Notes: generated by a model from the sequence alone, not told the origin. Shown: positions 1 to 9,050, counted from the first letter of the stretch. The stretch is DNA of 39,630 nucleotides from Maribacter sp. (GCA_029287355.1 JARFRH010000182.1:1-39630), one strand, 5' to 3'. Made by a program: numbers and translations.

Positions 1-89
1 ACAAAACTGACTCCATTGATTTTTTTGGCAATCTGACCTGAGCATGAAAGTTGCAAAAAACACAGTAATAAAAAACCTAAAGTCCTCAT
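1..89 (-). CDS. Lipoprotein N-terminus, truncated by the window edge
   Basis: A minus-strand frame opens with ATG at 89-87 and runs 29 codons to the window edge without a stop. It reads MRTLGFLLLCFLQLSC followed by SGQIAKKINGVSF, a textbook Bacteroidetes lipoprotein signal: one charged residue, a leucine-rich core and the lipobox LQLSC with the acylated cysteine at residue 16. The other two minus frames give no such signal. The motif after the cysteine recalls flavobacterial lipoproteins related to glycoside-hydrolase TIM barrels, but too little is visible to name a function. It lies 47 nt downstream of the barrel protein gene on the same strand and may be co-transcribed with it. Confident as a lipoprotein start, not as to function. 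Confidence 0.6.
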   Translation of the reverse strand, partial: MRTLGFLLLCFLQLSCSGQIAKKINGVSF

Positions 90-136
90 TCATCACCATT
101 TAAGAACTTCAAAAATAGGTTATTTCTAAGGATTTT

Positions 137-1102
137 CTACAAAATCGCTCTTAGTCCCAAGCTGAATGTTTGGCCGAGGCCTTGGAAATTACTTCCTCTA
201 ACGAACTTATTATAAGAAAGCTCAATGTTCAAGGCATTTGTAAGCTGATACTTTCCACCAAATCCTAAAGCCGTATAATTTTGTGAAAAATTTTCGCCAC
301 CATCATTCGGGTTATCATAGCCTATGAAAAAATTATGCTGCCCATTAATAAAAATGGTCGATTTCGACGACGGAAAATAACTTAGGAAAATACTTGCAGG
401 TATTGCCAAACTGTTATTGGCAAAACGTTCACTTTCATTCACCTGAGTGGCATCTGCTTCTTGTCGATTCTCCCCAAAATTAAAACCCAGATCTGCCTCG
501 GTAAATAATTGCCATTTGTTACCTCCGAATGTTTTGTCATAGAAAATCTTAGTTTCCCAAAAGACACTTCTTTTATCTAAATATGGCGCATTGGGAACAT
601 CTTTAAAAACAGGTAAGAACAATGAACTTGTAAAAGAAAAATTTCCGATATTCTTAAAAGGTTGAACGCGAATAGACGGTGCAATAGTCGTCAAACCACT
701 TCTGGCATCAGTTTCGTTATCTTCAAAACTAAAGACACTTATTGCATTTGCACCATCATAAGTATTCGCTCTAACCTGAAAAACCAAACCGATATTAATT
801 CTGGAATTTTCACTTACCCCGGTATAAATTTCAGTAGTGTTGGTGAAGAAATTTTGTCTGGGAATATCTTGTGCATTACTACCCCCATCCGTCTGCTTTG
901 TCTGTGTGTATAAACCGTTGAAGAATTTAATATCCCATTGACCCTCTTTCAACAACTTTGAAGGTGTATATTCTTGCACCTTGCTTTTTTCTTGTTCAGA
1001 CTCATCCATCATTTCCTTTTCTTTTGTATCATCCTGCGCAAATGCAATTGTAGCGGAAAAAAGAACGGTGAAAATTAATAGCTTGCATTTAATTCTTTTC
1101 AT
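137..1102 (-). CDS. Outer-membrane beta-barrel-like protein of unknown function
   Basis: A 321-residue protein. Residues 1-22 form a signal peptide with a likely cleavage after FAFAQ. A short acidic/charged linker follows (DDTKEKEMMDESEQEK). From about residue 50 the chain alternates short polar turns with amphipathic strands such as SRINIGLVFQVRA, KSTIFINGQHNFFIG and ALNIELSYNKF, and ends FSLGLRAIL, as expected of an outer-membrane barrel. No enzyme motif was seen. The gene lies 90 nt downstream of the DUF547 gene on the same strand. I do not recognise a specific family; a channel or an outer-membrane sensor of the transporter-like porin type is possible. The ATG at 1102 fits the signal peptide well. 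Confidence 0.7.
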   Translation of the reverse strand: MKRIKCKLLIFTVLFSATIAFAQDDTKEKEMMDESEQEKSKVQEYTPSKLLKEGQWDIKFFNGLYTQTKQTDGGSNAQDIPRQNFFTNTTEIYTGVSENSRINIGLVFQVRANTYDGANAISVFSFEDNETDARSGLTTIAPSIRVQPFKNIGNFSFTSSLFLPVFKDVPNAPYLDKRSVFWETKIFYDKTFGGNKWQLFTEADLGFNFGENRQEADATQVNESERFANNSLAIPASIFLSYFPSSKSTIFINGQHNFFIGYDNPNDGGENFSQNYTALGFGGKYQLTNALNIELSYNKFVRGSNFQGLGQTFSLGLRAIL

Positions 1103-1192
1103 TTCTAAAGTTTTAAGTACCGATATCGTTATTTCATCTGAAATTCTATTTGAGGAGAATACACTGAGAAATAGGCAATTCTTCTTCTTTGA

Positions 1193-1906
1193 TTAATTGG
1201 ACTCGTTTAAGGTCCAATCATATAAATAATACGATACTTTGGCGTTTTCAGGAAGTTTCTCCGATTTGTATTTATTGATGAAATCCACCACTTTTCCATC
1301 ATGCTCAAAATCTCCTTTGTACCATTCGAAAATCTGCGATATTTTCACTTTGTTCTTATGAACCTGAATAAACCCCGGGTCGTTTAATGCTAATTTGGTC
1401 TGTTTTTCCAATTGGGCATCCAAAGTTGATGGCATATAAGAAGCGTTTATGATTGGGGGGCATCCTAAACCTCCACAAACCAAGACAAAATGAAATCGTG
1501 GTTCTTTGGGAAAGTTTTTACGAAGCAATTTGTTCTCAATATCATTTAGGGTAATACTCGTTCCTCCAATTTCATTTTTGTTTTTATCGAAAAAACCTGG
1601 TTTGTCCAGAGGTGATTTTATAGGATAGTTCTTGACAATACCATCAATGACCAAAAGGTTATACCCATTTATCCAAAAAGCTTGATACACCGCAGTATTA
1701 TCTTTAGTAACCACGATTTCTTTTGCCATTGCCAACAATTCATTCAAGGCTGTTTGATTTTCTTTAATAGCCTTATAAGCTACTCTGCCATCTTTAACAT
1801 GGTCCTTAAAAAAAGTGTCGGACTTCGAAAAGAATTCAGTGGTGCTTTGAGCATATCCTAAAGAAGTACTTAGAAATAATAGAATACTTAAAGAGGTCAT
1901 TCTCAT
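1193..1906 (-). CDS. DUF547 domain protein, exported
   Basis: A 237-residue protein with an N-terminal signal peptide (residues 1-19, ending GYAQ) and a DUF547 domain over most of the rest. Recognisable family landmarks are VAYKAI near residue 43, AFWINGYNLLVI near residue 80, the segment ITLNDIENKLLR, then HFVLVCGGLGCPPI with two cysteines, and the terminal FEWYKGDF. DUF547 proteins are widespread in Bacteroidetes and Proteobacteria; the fold has been compared with papain-like/transglutaminase proteins, but no reaction is established. It is first of a three-gene minus-strand run (this gene, the barrel protein, the edge lipoprotein), so an envelope role is likely. The family call is firm and the function open. 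Confidence 0.85.
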   Translation of the reverse strand: MRMTSLSILLFLSTSLGYAQSTTEFFSKSDTFFKDHVKDGRVAYKAIKENQTALNELLAMAKEIVVTKDNTAVYQAFWINGYNLLVIDGIVKNYPIKSPLDKPGFFDKNKNEIGGTSITLNDIENKLLRKNFPKEPRFHFVLVCGGLGCPPIINASYMPSTLDAQLEKQTKLALNDPGFIQVHKNKVKISQIFEWYKGDFEHDGKVVDFINKYKSEKLPENAKVSYYLYDWTLNESN

Positions 1907-2181
1907 TATCTTGTTATTTTATTATGTACACGAAACTGAAACCTATGTCGAACCCGTTTATGTAACCCTACAAAAAAAATGAACTTTTGTGCTTTTTTTA
2001 GATTTTAAAAAACAAGGCTAACTGTTCGAAAGACCGATCAAAACCTTACAAAATAGGTTAGTATTTAAATTGTTTCTAAATTAAGCAATGCAATTAAGTT
2101 CTAACATCAAGTAACGACCTAATTTTCATTCGACTGGTTCGAAACTATTGCTTTGAAACAATTGAAAAACTAACGCATCAC

Positions 2182-3543
2182 ATGGAACATATTGTTATCA
2201 TAGGAAACGGAATTTCCGGAATAACCGCGGCTAGGCACATTCGAAAAAATTCAGATAAAAAAATTACGGTGGTTTCTGCAGAAACCGACTACTTTTTTTC
2301 ACGTACTGCACTTATGTACGTGTACATGGGGCATATGAAGTTCGAGCATACCCAGCCCTACGAGAACTGGTTTTGGAAGAAGAATCGCATTGATTTGGTA
2401 AAAGGCTATGTAAGGACTGTCGACCATCAAAATAAAAAGCTGGTCTTACAGGATGGTAATACCATCGATTACGATAAACTCATTATTGCAACGGGCTCAA
2501 AACCAAATAAATTTGGTTGGCCCGGACAAGATTTGCCTGGCGTTCAAGGACTCTATTCCAAGCAAGATCTAGACCAACTTGAGGCAAATGCACCTGACAA
2601 CAAAACGTGTAAGCGGGCGGTAATCGTTGGTGGTGGCTTAATCGGAATTGAAATGGCCGAAATGCTCCTTAGCAGAAAAATACCCGTAACGTTTTTGGTG
2701 CGGGAAGACAGTTTTTGGAACGGGGTCTTGCCCGATGGGGAATCTCAAATGATTAATGAACACATTTTGGAACATCATATCGATTTGCGACTTGGTATGA
2801 ACCTCAAGGAAATTCTTGCCGATGAAAACGGGCAGGCAAGAGCTATTGTTATCGCAGAAACGGGCGAAGAGATTGCCTGTGATGTGGTCGGTCTTACTGC
2901 TGGGGTTTCGCCCAACATAAATTTCTTAAAAGAATCTGGAATCGAATTGGGGCGGGGCGTAAAAGTAAACCCTTATTTAGAAACCAATATTCCTGATATT
3001 TATGCCATTGGCGATTGTGCGGAGCAGCATGAGGGCATTGGGCAAAGAAGACCTATTGAAGCGGTTTGGTATACCGGACGCATGATGGGTGAAACCGTTG
3101 CTCAAACCATTTGTGGGAATAAAATTGAATACAAACCAGGTCATTGGTTTAATTCAGCCAAGTTTTTAGACTTGGAATATCAAACCTACGGATGGGTGTT
3201 CGCTAGAGGGCCTGCCAGAAAAGAATTTGAGCAGCACTTTCATTGGAGAGATTCCAAGGAAAAAATATGTGTTACCATAGCTTTTAATGAAGAATCCAAA
3301 CAATTTTTAGGCATTAATACTTTCGGAATTCGGATGCGGCATGAAATTTTTGATCGTTGGCTCACTGAAAAACGTGATGTCAATTATGTGCTGGAATATT
3401 TGAAGGATGCCAATTTCGATCCTGAATTCTATGCACAATACGAAAGCAAAATAGTCTCCAAATTCAATTCAAAATTCGGAACGAGTATTTCCCCTAAGAA
3501 AAAAAGTTGGAAACGAATTTTCGCCACTAGCAAGACCTGTTGA
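2182..3543 (+). CDS. NAD(P)/FAD-dependent oxidoreductase (pyridine nucleotide-disulfide reductase class I fold)
   Basis: A 453-residue flavoprotein. Residues 1-30 hold the FAD-binding Rossmann motif (VIIGNGISGITAARHI), LIIATGSKP near residue 95 is the usual linker, AVIVGGGLIGIEMAEML near residue 150 is the NAD(P)H-binding motif, and YAIGDCAEQ near residue 275 is the second FAD-contact motif. No redox-active CxxxxC pair is seen after the first Rossmann motif, so this is not a disulfide reductase; it resembles nitrite-reductase/rubredoxin-reductase-like flavoproteins. The C-terminal 130 residues are an extra domain. Its TGA is followed after 98 nt by the membrane 4Fe-4S protein, suggesting electron transfer from NAD(P)H into that protein. 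The electron acceptor is unknown. Confidence 0.85.
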   Translation: MEHIVIIGNGISGITAARHIRKNSDKKITVVSAETDYFFSRTALMYVYMGHMKFEHTQPYENWFWKKNRIDLVKGYVRTVDHQNKKLVLQDGNTIDYDKLIIATGSKPNKFGWPGQDLPGVQGLYSKQDLDQLEANAPDNKTCKRAVIVGGGLIGIEMAEMLLSRKIPVTFLVREDSFWNGVLPDGESQMINEHILEHHIDLRLGMNLKEILADENGQARAIVIAETGEEIACDVVGLTAGVSPNINFLKESGIELGRGVKVNPYLETNIPDIYAIGDCAEQHEGIGQRRPIEAVWYTGRMMGETVAQTICGNKIEYKPGHWFNSAKFLDLEYQTYGWVFARGPARKEFEQHFHWRDSKEKICVTIAFNEESKQFLGINTFGIRMRHEIFDRWLTEKRDVNYVLEYLKDANFDPEFYAQYESKIVSKFNSKFGTSISPKKKSWKRIFATSKTC

Positions 3544-3641
3544 TACTGTCTGAACAAGCGAAGTCAAGGCCTAAACAAAAAGATTCTTGCCCCTGCCTAC
3601 CGAAAGGCAGGTTCACAGGAAAAAAAACAAAAGAAATATTG
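3544..3641 (+). repeat. Composite intergenic repeat between oxidoreductase and Fe-S protein (copy A)
   Basis: This gap holds a short unit (ACTGTCTGAACAAGCGAAGTC) followed by a 38-nt palindromic element at 3582-3619 that begins GATTC and ends ACAGG, with the inverted pair CTGCCT/AGGCAG at its centre. The 38-nt element aligns without gaps to 14057-14094 and to the reverse complement of 36841-36878. An open frame reads through it from a TTG at 3540, but the repeat is not protein-like and the ATG at 3642 is the better start for the next gene. Confidence 0.65.
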
Positions 3642-5222
3642 ATGAAAACAATTAAGAACATAGGCTTGGTAATCTTTTTAATCGGCCTTGGCATTTTCGC
3701 AGCACTTCCCCTATTAGGAACCTATAAGATCAATCCATCCACTCTTGACGAAATTGTCACCAAAAAGCGAATAAAAAGCGAAATCTTCATCGAAGGTCTT
3801 CAAAAAAGTATTGTTGGCAAAGAATTTCAAGGTATGCAATCACTGTCTCCCTTAGTAGGTTCTGCAATAGAAAATGCCAACACACAACACGTTAAAAATA
3901 AGGAGTACAAAAAGAAAATCTATACGAGTGCCAGCGAAATGGCAGCACTGATCGGGAAAAAATCAGGCACAGGCTTTATGACCAACAACAAAGGCCTCAT
4001 GTGGTTTTTAACCTTTGGTTTTGGCATTATCGGAGCGCTTATGTTTATTGTGCCTAACGTAGTTCTCTTGGGCAAGAAGGGAATAAAAAACGATGGTATA
4101 TATCACGAAAATTCTACCAATAAAGGTTGGATTGCCTGGTTGGTTTTCATATTTCTGGTCGGTTTTTACCTTATCTTATATTTCAAATCCGAATATGCCG
4201 TCAACTGGACCTATCTGGTCGACCCTATAAGTGAAAGTTTAAGTGGAAACCCTGCAGGACATTGGTTTGTCTACGGATTTATGTATTGTACGGTAATGAC
4301 CGTGATGGCGGTACGCATGTACATTAAATACCGCCATAATGTGTATCAAATGATACGTACCACTTCAGTATTGTTCTTTCAAATTGTGTTCGCGTTTCTG
4401 ATTCCAGAAATTATGGTACGCTTACAAATGCCGTATTATGATTTTAAAAATGTCTTTCCATTAGATTATGACTTCTTTTTTCAATGGAATTTGAATTCTT
4501 TATTGGATAGTGGTGGGATCGGATTGTTTATTCTGGTTTGGGGCATTGTGCTCACCTTAGTAATAGTGCCGGTTATGGTATATTTCTTCGGAAAAAGGTG
4601 GTACTGTTCTTGGGTATGCGGATGCGGTGGCCTGGCGGAGACGCTAGGGGATCCCTATAGGCAACATTCCAGTAAATCTTTGTTCTCCTGGAAAATTGAG
4701 CGGTGGTTAATTCATGGTGTATTGGTTTTTGCCGTTGTCATGACCGGAATGACGCTTTATAGTTTCTTCGCCGAAACAGGAACTGTTTTGGGCCTAAAAA
4801 CCCAAAGCATTCAAAACACCTATAGTTTGGCCATTGGTTCGGTTTTCGCAGGGGTCATAGGCACAGGTTTCTATCCTATTTTTGGTAATAGGGTATGGTG
4901 TCGATTTGGTTGTCCACTTGCTGCATACTTAGGTTTTGTGCAGCGCTTTAAGTCTCGATTTAGAATTACCACCAACGGTGGGCAATGCATTTCTTGTGGA
5001 AATTGTTCCACCTATTGTGAGCAAGGAATCGATGTTCGGGCCTATGCACAAAAAGGAGAAAATATTGTTCGTTCAAGCTGTGTTGGCTGTGGTATTTGTT
5101 CAGCTGTATGCCCACGCGGGGTTCTCAAATTAGAAAACGGCCCTGAGCAAGGGCGCATCAACCCTACCGAAGTATTGCTAGGCAATGATGTGGATTTAAT
5201 GGAGTTGGTGAATAAGAAGTAA
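3642..5222 (+). CDS. Polytopic membrane 4Fe-4S binding protein (NapH/CcoG/NosR-like)
   Basis: 526 residues from the ATG at 3642. An in-frame TTG at 3540 would add 34 residues encoded by a dispersed repeat, so I reject it. The first helix is at residues 5-25, a soluble segment of about 90 residues follows, then about seven more helices. Cys motifs typical of the NapH/CcoG group are present (CSWVCGCGG and WCRFGCPLAAY). The C-terminus carries two [4Fe-4S] ferredoxin motifs, CISCGNCSTYC and CVGCGICSAVCP. Such proteins move electrons across or along the cytoplasmic membrane. The preceding gene is a FAD/NAD(P)H oxidoreductase, the probable donor. No nos, nap or cco genes are nearby, so the partner pathway cannot be named. 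Confidence 0.85.
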   Translation: MKTIKNIGLVIFLIGLGIFAALPLLGTYKINPSTLDEIVTKKRIKSEIFIEGLQKSIVGKEFQGMQSLSPLVGSAIENANTQHVKNKEYKKKIYTSASEMAALIGKKSGTGFMTNNKGLMWFLTFGFGIIGALMFIVPNVVLLGKKGIKNDGIYHENSTNKGWIAWLVFIFLVGFYLILYFKSEYAVNWTYLVDPISESLSGNPAGHWFVYGFMYCTVMTVMAVRMYIKYRHNVYQMIRTTSVLFFQIVFAFLIPEIMVRLQMPYYDFKNVFPLDYDFFFQWNLNSLLDSGGIGLFILVWGIVLTLVIVPVMVYFFGKRWYCSWVCGCGGLAETLGDPYRQHSSKSLFSWKIERWLIHGVLVFAVVMTGMTLYSFFAETGTVLGLKTQSIQNTYSLAIGSVFAGVIGTGFYPIFGNRVWCRFGCPLAAYLGFVQRFKSRFRITTNGGQCISCGNCSTYCEQGIDVRAYAQKGENIVRSSCVGCGICSAVCPRGVLKLENGPEQGRINPTEVLLGNDVDLMELVNKK

Positions 5223-5312
5223 GTTCAAAATCAAAAATTTGAACGCAAAAATGTTCTGAGCACTTCATGTTAGTTTGTTTAATTACACGCGACAAAATCG
5301 AAAACAATAACC

Positions 5313-5798
5313 GTGTTTACCAAAATAGCTATTCTGGTCTTGTTCATTTTTTCCTTAGGAAACCCCTCAGAGGACAATCGTTCGTACCAAAAGGAATACT
5401 ATCAAAAAGGAAAAATAAAAGCGGAGGGTTGGGTGAAAAATGGACTTAAAGAAGGCTATTGGAAGTTTTATCATCCTAACGGAAAACTTTCTGAAAAAGG
5501 GCATTTTAAAAGAGGCCAACGTCAAGACTATTGGTATTTTTACACGCAGAATGGCAATCCACGACAAGCAGGACACTATATGAAAGGAAAGATGGCCAAC
5601 TGGTGGCTGTTTTATGACTCCCAGGGCAAGGTATATCACAAATGCCAATTGAACAATGGTAAAAAAAATGGATATTGCCTTCAGTATAGAAATGAAAAAT
5701 TGACATCTGCCGAAAAATATCAGAATGGGAGGAAATTAAAAAAATGGACAAGTTTCAGTAGTTTTAAGCGCGAAAACAATCTTTCCGACCTCAAGTAA
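5313..5798 (+). CDS. Exported YwqK/MORN-like repeat protein
   Basis: 161 residues from a GTG at 5313; no ATG precedes the repeats. The N-terminus (MFTKIAILVLFIFSLG) is a plausible signal peptide or anchor. The rest is about five tandem repeats of roughly 23 residues of the type G-x-W-x-F-Y-x-x-N-G-K (GYWKFYHPNGKLSEKGHF, DYWYFYTQNGNPRQAGHY, NWWLFYDSQGKVYHKCQL), matching the YwqK antitoxin-like / MORN-type family. Databases often label this family an antitoxin, but in Bacteroidetes it is mostly a secreted repeat protein, and no toxin gene lies beside it here. It ends 2 nt before the DPM1-like glycosyltransferase and is probably the first gene of that operon. Confidence 0.7.
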   Translation: MFTKIAILVLFIFSLGNPSEDNRSYQKEYYQKGKIKAEGWVKNGLKEGYWKFYHPNGKLSEKGHFKRGQRQDYWYFYTQNGNPRQAGHYMKGKMANWWLFYDSQGKVYHKCQLNNGKKNGYCLQYRNEKLTSAEKYQNGRKLKKWTSFSSFKRENNLSDLK

Positions 5799-5800
5799 TA

Positions 5801-6511
5801 ATGACTACAGCATTTGAAATTAATCCTGACATCAAAGTAATTATACCGGCCTATAACGAAGCGGACTCCATTGCAGCGGTCATCAAAGAAATTCCCAATT
5901 CAGTTTCCGAGATTATTGTTGTAAACAATAATTCGTCCGATAATACGCTCAAAAACGCCGAAAATGCCGGCGCCACGGTATTGACCGAAAACCGAAAAGG
6001 ATACGGTTACGCCTGCTTAAAGGGGATGCAATATATTGCCGAACAATCCAACCCACCCCATATTATCGTATTTATTGATGGTGACTATTCAGATTATCCC
6101 GAAGAGCTCACCAAAATAGTGGAGCCTATTTTACAAGATGACAAAGATTTTGTAATAGGGGCCCGGGTTAAGAGACTAAGAGAGGGAGGTAGCATGACCC
6201 CCCAGCAGATTTTCGGTAATTGGCTGGCTACCTTTCTAATGAAGTTGCTTTTTGGGGCAACATATACTGACCTTGGTCCGTTTAGAGCTATAAAGTACGA
6301 TAAGCTACTTGAATTGCAGATGGAGGATAAGACCTATGGATGGACCGTTGAAATGCAATTGAAGGCTTTGAAAAAAAAGCTGTCATACACCGAAGTACCA
6401 GTGCGTTACAAGAAAAGAATTGGTATTTCAAAAGTGTCCGGTACAGTAAAAGGTAGTATCTTTGCAGGCATAAAAATCCTAAGTTGGATTTTCAAGTATA
6501 GTATTAAATAA
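5801..6511 (+). CDS. GT2 glycosyltransferase, dolichyl/polyprenyl-phosphate mannose synthase-like
   Basis: A 236-residue GT-A fold enzyme. VIIPAYNEADSI at residues 11-22 is the nucleotide-sugar-binding start, VVNNNSSDNT follows, and IVFIDGDYSDYPEEL near residue 90 carries the metal-binding DxD (DGD). TDLGPFRAIKYDKL and YGWTVEMQLKAL near residues 160-190 are typical of the polyprenol-phosphate hexose synthase branch. It has no transmembrane anchor, so it should act on the inner face of the cytoplasmic membrane. Its product, a lipid-linked sugar, would suit the GT-C-like membrane enzyme at 9615-10958. The stop is one base before the next GT gene, so the two are translationally close. Confidence 0.85.
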   Translation: MTTAFEINPDIKVIIPAYNEADSIAAVIKEIPNSVSEIIVVNNNSSDNTLKNAENAGATVLTENRKGYGYACLKGMQYIAEQSNPPHIIVFIDGDYSDYPEELTKIVEPILQDDKDFVIGARVKRLREGGSMTPQQIFGNWLATFLMKLLFGATYTDLGPFRAIKYDKLLELQMEDKTYGWTVEMQLKALKKKLSYTEVPVRYKKRIGISKVSGTVKGSIFAGIKILSWIFKYSIK

Positions 6512-6512
6512 T

Positions 6513-7997
6513 ATGGGACTAATAATAACTTATATCATACTGGCAATATATAGTATCGCACTATTGTTGATATTCTTCTATAGCCTTGCGCAGTTGAATT
6601 TATTGGTCAATTATTTGGGTAACAAACGGCGGAATGAAACCGCCCCCAAATATAATCTTCTCGACCCTAAGGAAATTCCTTATGTCACCATACAACTTCC
6701 CGTTTACAATGAGGAATATGTAATGGATCGCTTGTTGGAGAATATTGCCAAAATAGAATACCCGAAAAGCAAGTTGGAGATACAGGTGTTGGATGATTCA
6801 ACGGATGACACCGTTATCGATACGGCCAAACATATAGAAGCACTTAAGGCAACCGGGTTGGATATTACCCATATCCGCCGTGAAAATCGCCAAGGCTATA
6901 AAGCAGGTGCGTTGAAAGAAGGGCTAGAAATTGCCAAAGGTGAATTCATCGCCATATTCGATGCCGACTTCTTGCCCGACAGCGATTGGTTGAAAAAGAC
7001 CGTGATTTATTTCAAGGATGAGGAAATTGGGGTGGTACAAACTCGATGGGGACATATCAACAGAGACTATTCTACCCTGACCAAAATACAGGCCTTTGCT
7101 TTGGACGCACATTTTACATTGGAGCAAGTGGGAAGAAACTCGAAAGGACATTTTATCAACTTCAATGGTACAGCTGGTATTTGGCGTAAGGAATGTATTC
7201 TTGATGCCGGAAACTGGGAAGGGGATACCCTTACCGAAGATCTTGATCTAAGCTACCGTGCGCAATTAAAGGATTGGAAATTTAAATATTTGGAAGATGT
7301 CGAGACTCCTGCGGAGCTTCCTGTCGTCATCAGCGCTGCACGTTCACAACAATTTCGATGGAACAAAGGTGGTGCCGAGAATTTTAGAAAGACCGTTTTG
7401 AATGTATTATCCGCAAAAAACATCTCTTTCAAAACTAAATTTCATGGGGTGATGCACTTATTGAACAGCTCTATGTTCTTATGTGTTTTCCTGGTTTCAT
7501 TACTAAGTATTCCAGCCATGTATATCAAGGCCATATTCCCCCATTTAGATTGGGTATTTACGGCGTTGAGTTTCTTTGTGTCGAGTACTATTATTCTTTT
7601 TATCTGTTATTGGTTCACCTACAAAAGCATACAGGGCAGTAGCTTTGATAATTTTGTGGACTATATCAAAATCTTCTTTACTTTTTTCTCCGTTGCCCTC
7701 GGATTCTCCTTACACAATTCCATTGCCGTTTTAGAAGGGCATATGGGCAAACGCAGTGAATTCGTAAGAACACCGAAATTCAACCTCAACAATATTGCGG
7801 ATAGCTGGAAAGGCAACAAATACCTCACCAAAAAGTTATCACCAAATATGATTCTGGAATTTGGCTTGATGGGCTATTTTCTTTTCGGAATGTATAGCGC
7901 CATTCCCTTAAATGATTTCGGACTCTTTCCCTTTCATTTTATGTTGTTCCTAGGCTTTGGTTACGTCTTTTTTAAGTCGCTTACCGCAAGAGCATAA
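6513..7997 (+). CDS. Membrane GT2 glycosyltransferase, cellulose-synthase-like (processive type)
   Basis: 494 residues. An N-terminal helix (5-30) precedes a GT2 domain with the full set of processive-type motifs: VTIQLPVYNEEYV, the first Asp in LDDST, FDADF, TEDLDLSYRA and QQFRWNKGG (QxxRW). At least four C-terminal helices follow from about residue 310. The family includes cellulose synthase, CslA mannan/glucomannan synthases and some glucosyl-lipid synthases. No BcsB/BcsC-like partner or PilZ domain is present, so it is not a standard cellulose operon. It is coupled to the DPM1-like gene (1 nt gap) and converges with the paraoxonase gene 6 nt beyond its stop. Substrate unknown. Confidence 0.85.
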   Translation: MGLIITYIILAIYSIALLLIFFYSLAQLNLLVNYLGNKRRNETAPKYNLLDPKEIPYVTIQLPVYNEEYVMDRLLENIAKIEYPKSKLEIQVLDDSTDDTVIDTAKHIEALKATGLDITHIRRENRQGYKAGALKEGLEIAKGEFIAIFDADFLPDSDWLKKTVIYFKDEEIGVVQTRWGHINRDYSTLTKIQAFALDAHFTLEQVGRNSKGHFINFNGTAGIWRKECILDAGNWEGDTLTEDLDLSYRAQLKDWKFKYLEDVETPAELPVVISAARSQQFRWNKGGAENFRKTVLNVLSAKNISFKTKFHGVMHLLNSSMFLCVFLVSLLSIPAMYIKAIFPHLDWVFTALSFFVSSTIILFICYWFTYKSIQGSSFDNFVDYIKIFFTFFSVALGFSLHNSIAVLEGHMGKRSEFVRTPKFNLNNIADSWKGNKYLTKKLSPNMILEFGLMGYFLFGMYSAIPLNDFGLFPFHFMLFLGFGYVFFKSLTARA

Positions 7998-8003
7998 TCG
8001 CTA

Positions 8004-9050
8004 TTACTTGTTCAGTTTTAATACCATGAAATGGGAATCCATTACATTTCCGGTAATGATGATATCTTGATAGGGTGCGGCAACGGTTGAAGCTGACATT
8101 TCATTACCATCATTTATATATACCTGTTCAATGGTATAATCATTCTTTCCACGATAATCAATCTTAATAATTTCAGAAGGTGCAATTTCTCTATTACCAC
8201 CAGCATAAGACGAAAATCCTAATAAATTTGGGTGTGCGCCGATCCATAAACTACCCTCAGAATCAAATTCAATGTTATCGACACCGGTATGACAATCGAT
8301 ATCTTCGATAAAATTCAAAGATCCATCTTCATTTGTGGCGTACACCTTTACTTCGAAATTTCTTGGTGATGCGACAAAAAGTAATTTTCGCTCTTTATCA
8401 TAATTGATACCATTGGCATAACCAATACCCTTTGCGACTTCTTTATAATTTTTACCATCGAAATATACGACGTTCGACAAACCCAAACCCACATAGTCTT
8501 CAAGAAACCTCCCAACCCCCTCTTCATATTTATGGTCATTCGTGAAATAAAAACGATTTTCATCTAATAGTACAATATCATTGGGACTTACCAAGGCGGG
8601 ATTGGTTATTGTTCTTTCAAAAGTCAATACGGTATCTTGTAATTTGAACACTTCAAATGAATGGCCCTTCAAGGTGTGATTTACAGCCACAACCGTATAT
8701 GAGCTATCAGACTTGCTTATTGAAATTCCATGTGGTGCAAAAGGTATATTTAAATCGGACGTTAATTTTTTGACTTGATAATCTTTTGAATTTAAATTAA
8801 CCAAATACAAAGCGCCTGCGTTTTCCTGTAGCTCTAAAGGATCTTTGCGAGGGGAAGCTGAAACCAAAGCAACCCCTGTTTCAGGAATCACCGATATATC
8901 CTCTGCGCCAGCAATTGTAATCTCCTTTACAATTTCACCATCAAAATCATTTTCGATGGTTCTAAAATATCCCGTGGAAACCATAACATAAACTACATAC
9001 AGAAGCAAGAATAGCAAGGTATAGCCTGTGATTTTCTTTAAACGCTTCAT
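8004..9050 (-). CDS. Paraoxonase (PON)-family arylesterase/lactonase, membrane-anchored
   Basis: 348 residues with one N-terminal helix (7-25) that probably anchors it facing the periplasm. The six-blade propeller of the paraoxonase family is indicated by its complete calcium-site pattern: Glu50-Asp51 (GAEDI), Asn157-Asp158 (SPNDI), Asn213 (YANGI) and Asp258-Asn259 (HTGVDNI), plus two histidines, His107 (PHGI) and His125 (VNHT), placed like the catalytic His pair of human PON1. That family hydrolyses lactones and aryl esters. The gene sits alone on the minus strand inside a plus-strand glycosyltransferase cluster. A physiological substrate (for example an acyl-homoserine or sugar lactone) cannot be assigned from sequence. 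Confidence 0.8.
   Translation of the reverse strand: MKRLKKITGYTLLFLLLYVVYVMVSTGYFRTIENDFDGEIVKEITIAGAEDISVIPETGVALVSASPRKDPLELQENAGALYLVNLNSKDYQVKKLTSDLNIPFAPHGISISKSDSSYTVVAVNHTLKGHSFEVFKLQDTVLTFERTITNPALVSPNDIVLLDENRFYFTNDHKYEEGVGRFLEDYVGLGLSNVVYFDGKNYKEVAKGIGYANGINYDKERKLLFVASPRNFEVKVYATNEDGSLNFIEDIDCHTGVDNIEFDSEGSLWIGAHPNLLGFSSYAGGNREIAPSEIIKIDYRGKNDYTIEQVYINDGNEMSASTVAAPYQDIIITGNVMDSHFMVLKLNK

Noticed and set aside
3540-3641. 34-residue N-terminal extension of the 4Fe-4S protein from TTG
   Set aside because: The extension is encoded by a dispersed intergenic repeat also found in two other gaps, so it is not protein-coding.
5313-5798. Toxin-antitoxin system suggested by the YwqK-type label
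   Set aside because: No toxin gene is adjacent. The protein is a signal-bearing repeat protein leading a glycosyltransferase operon.
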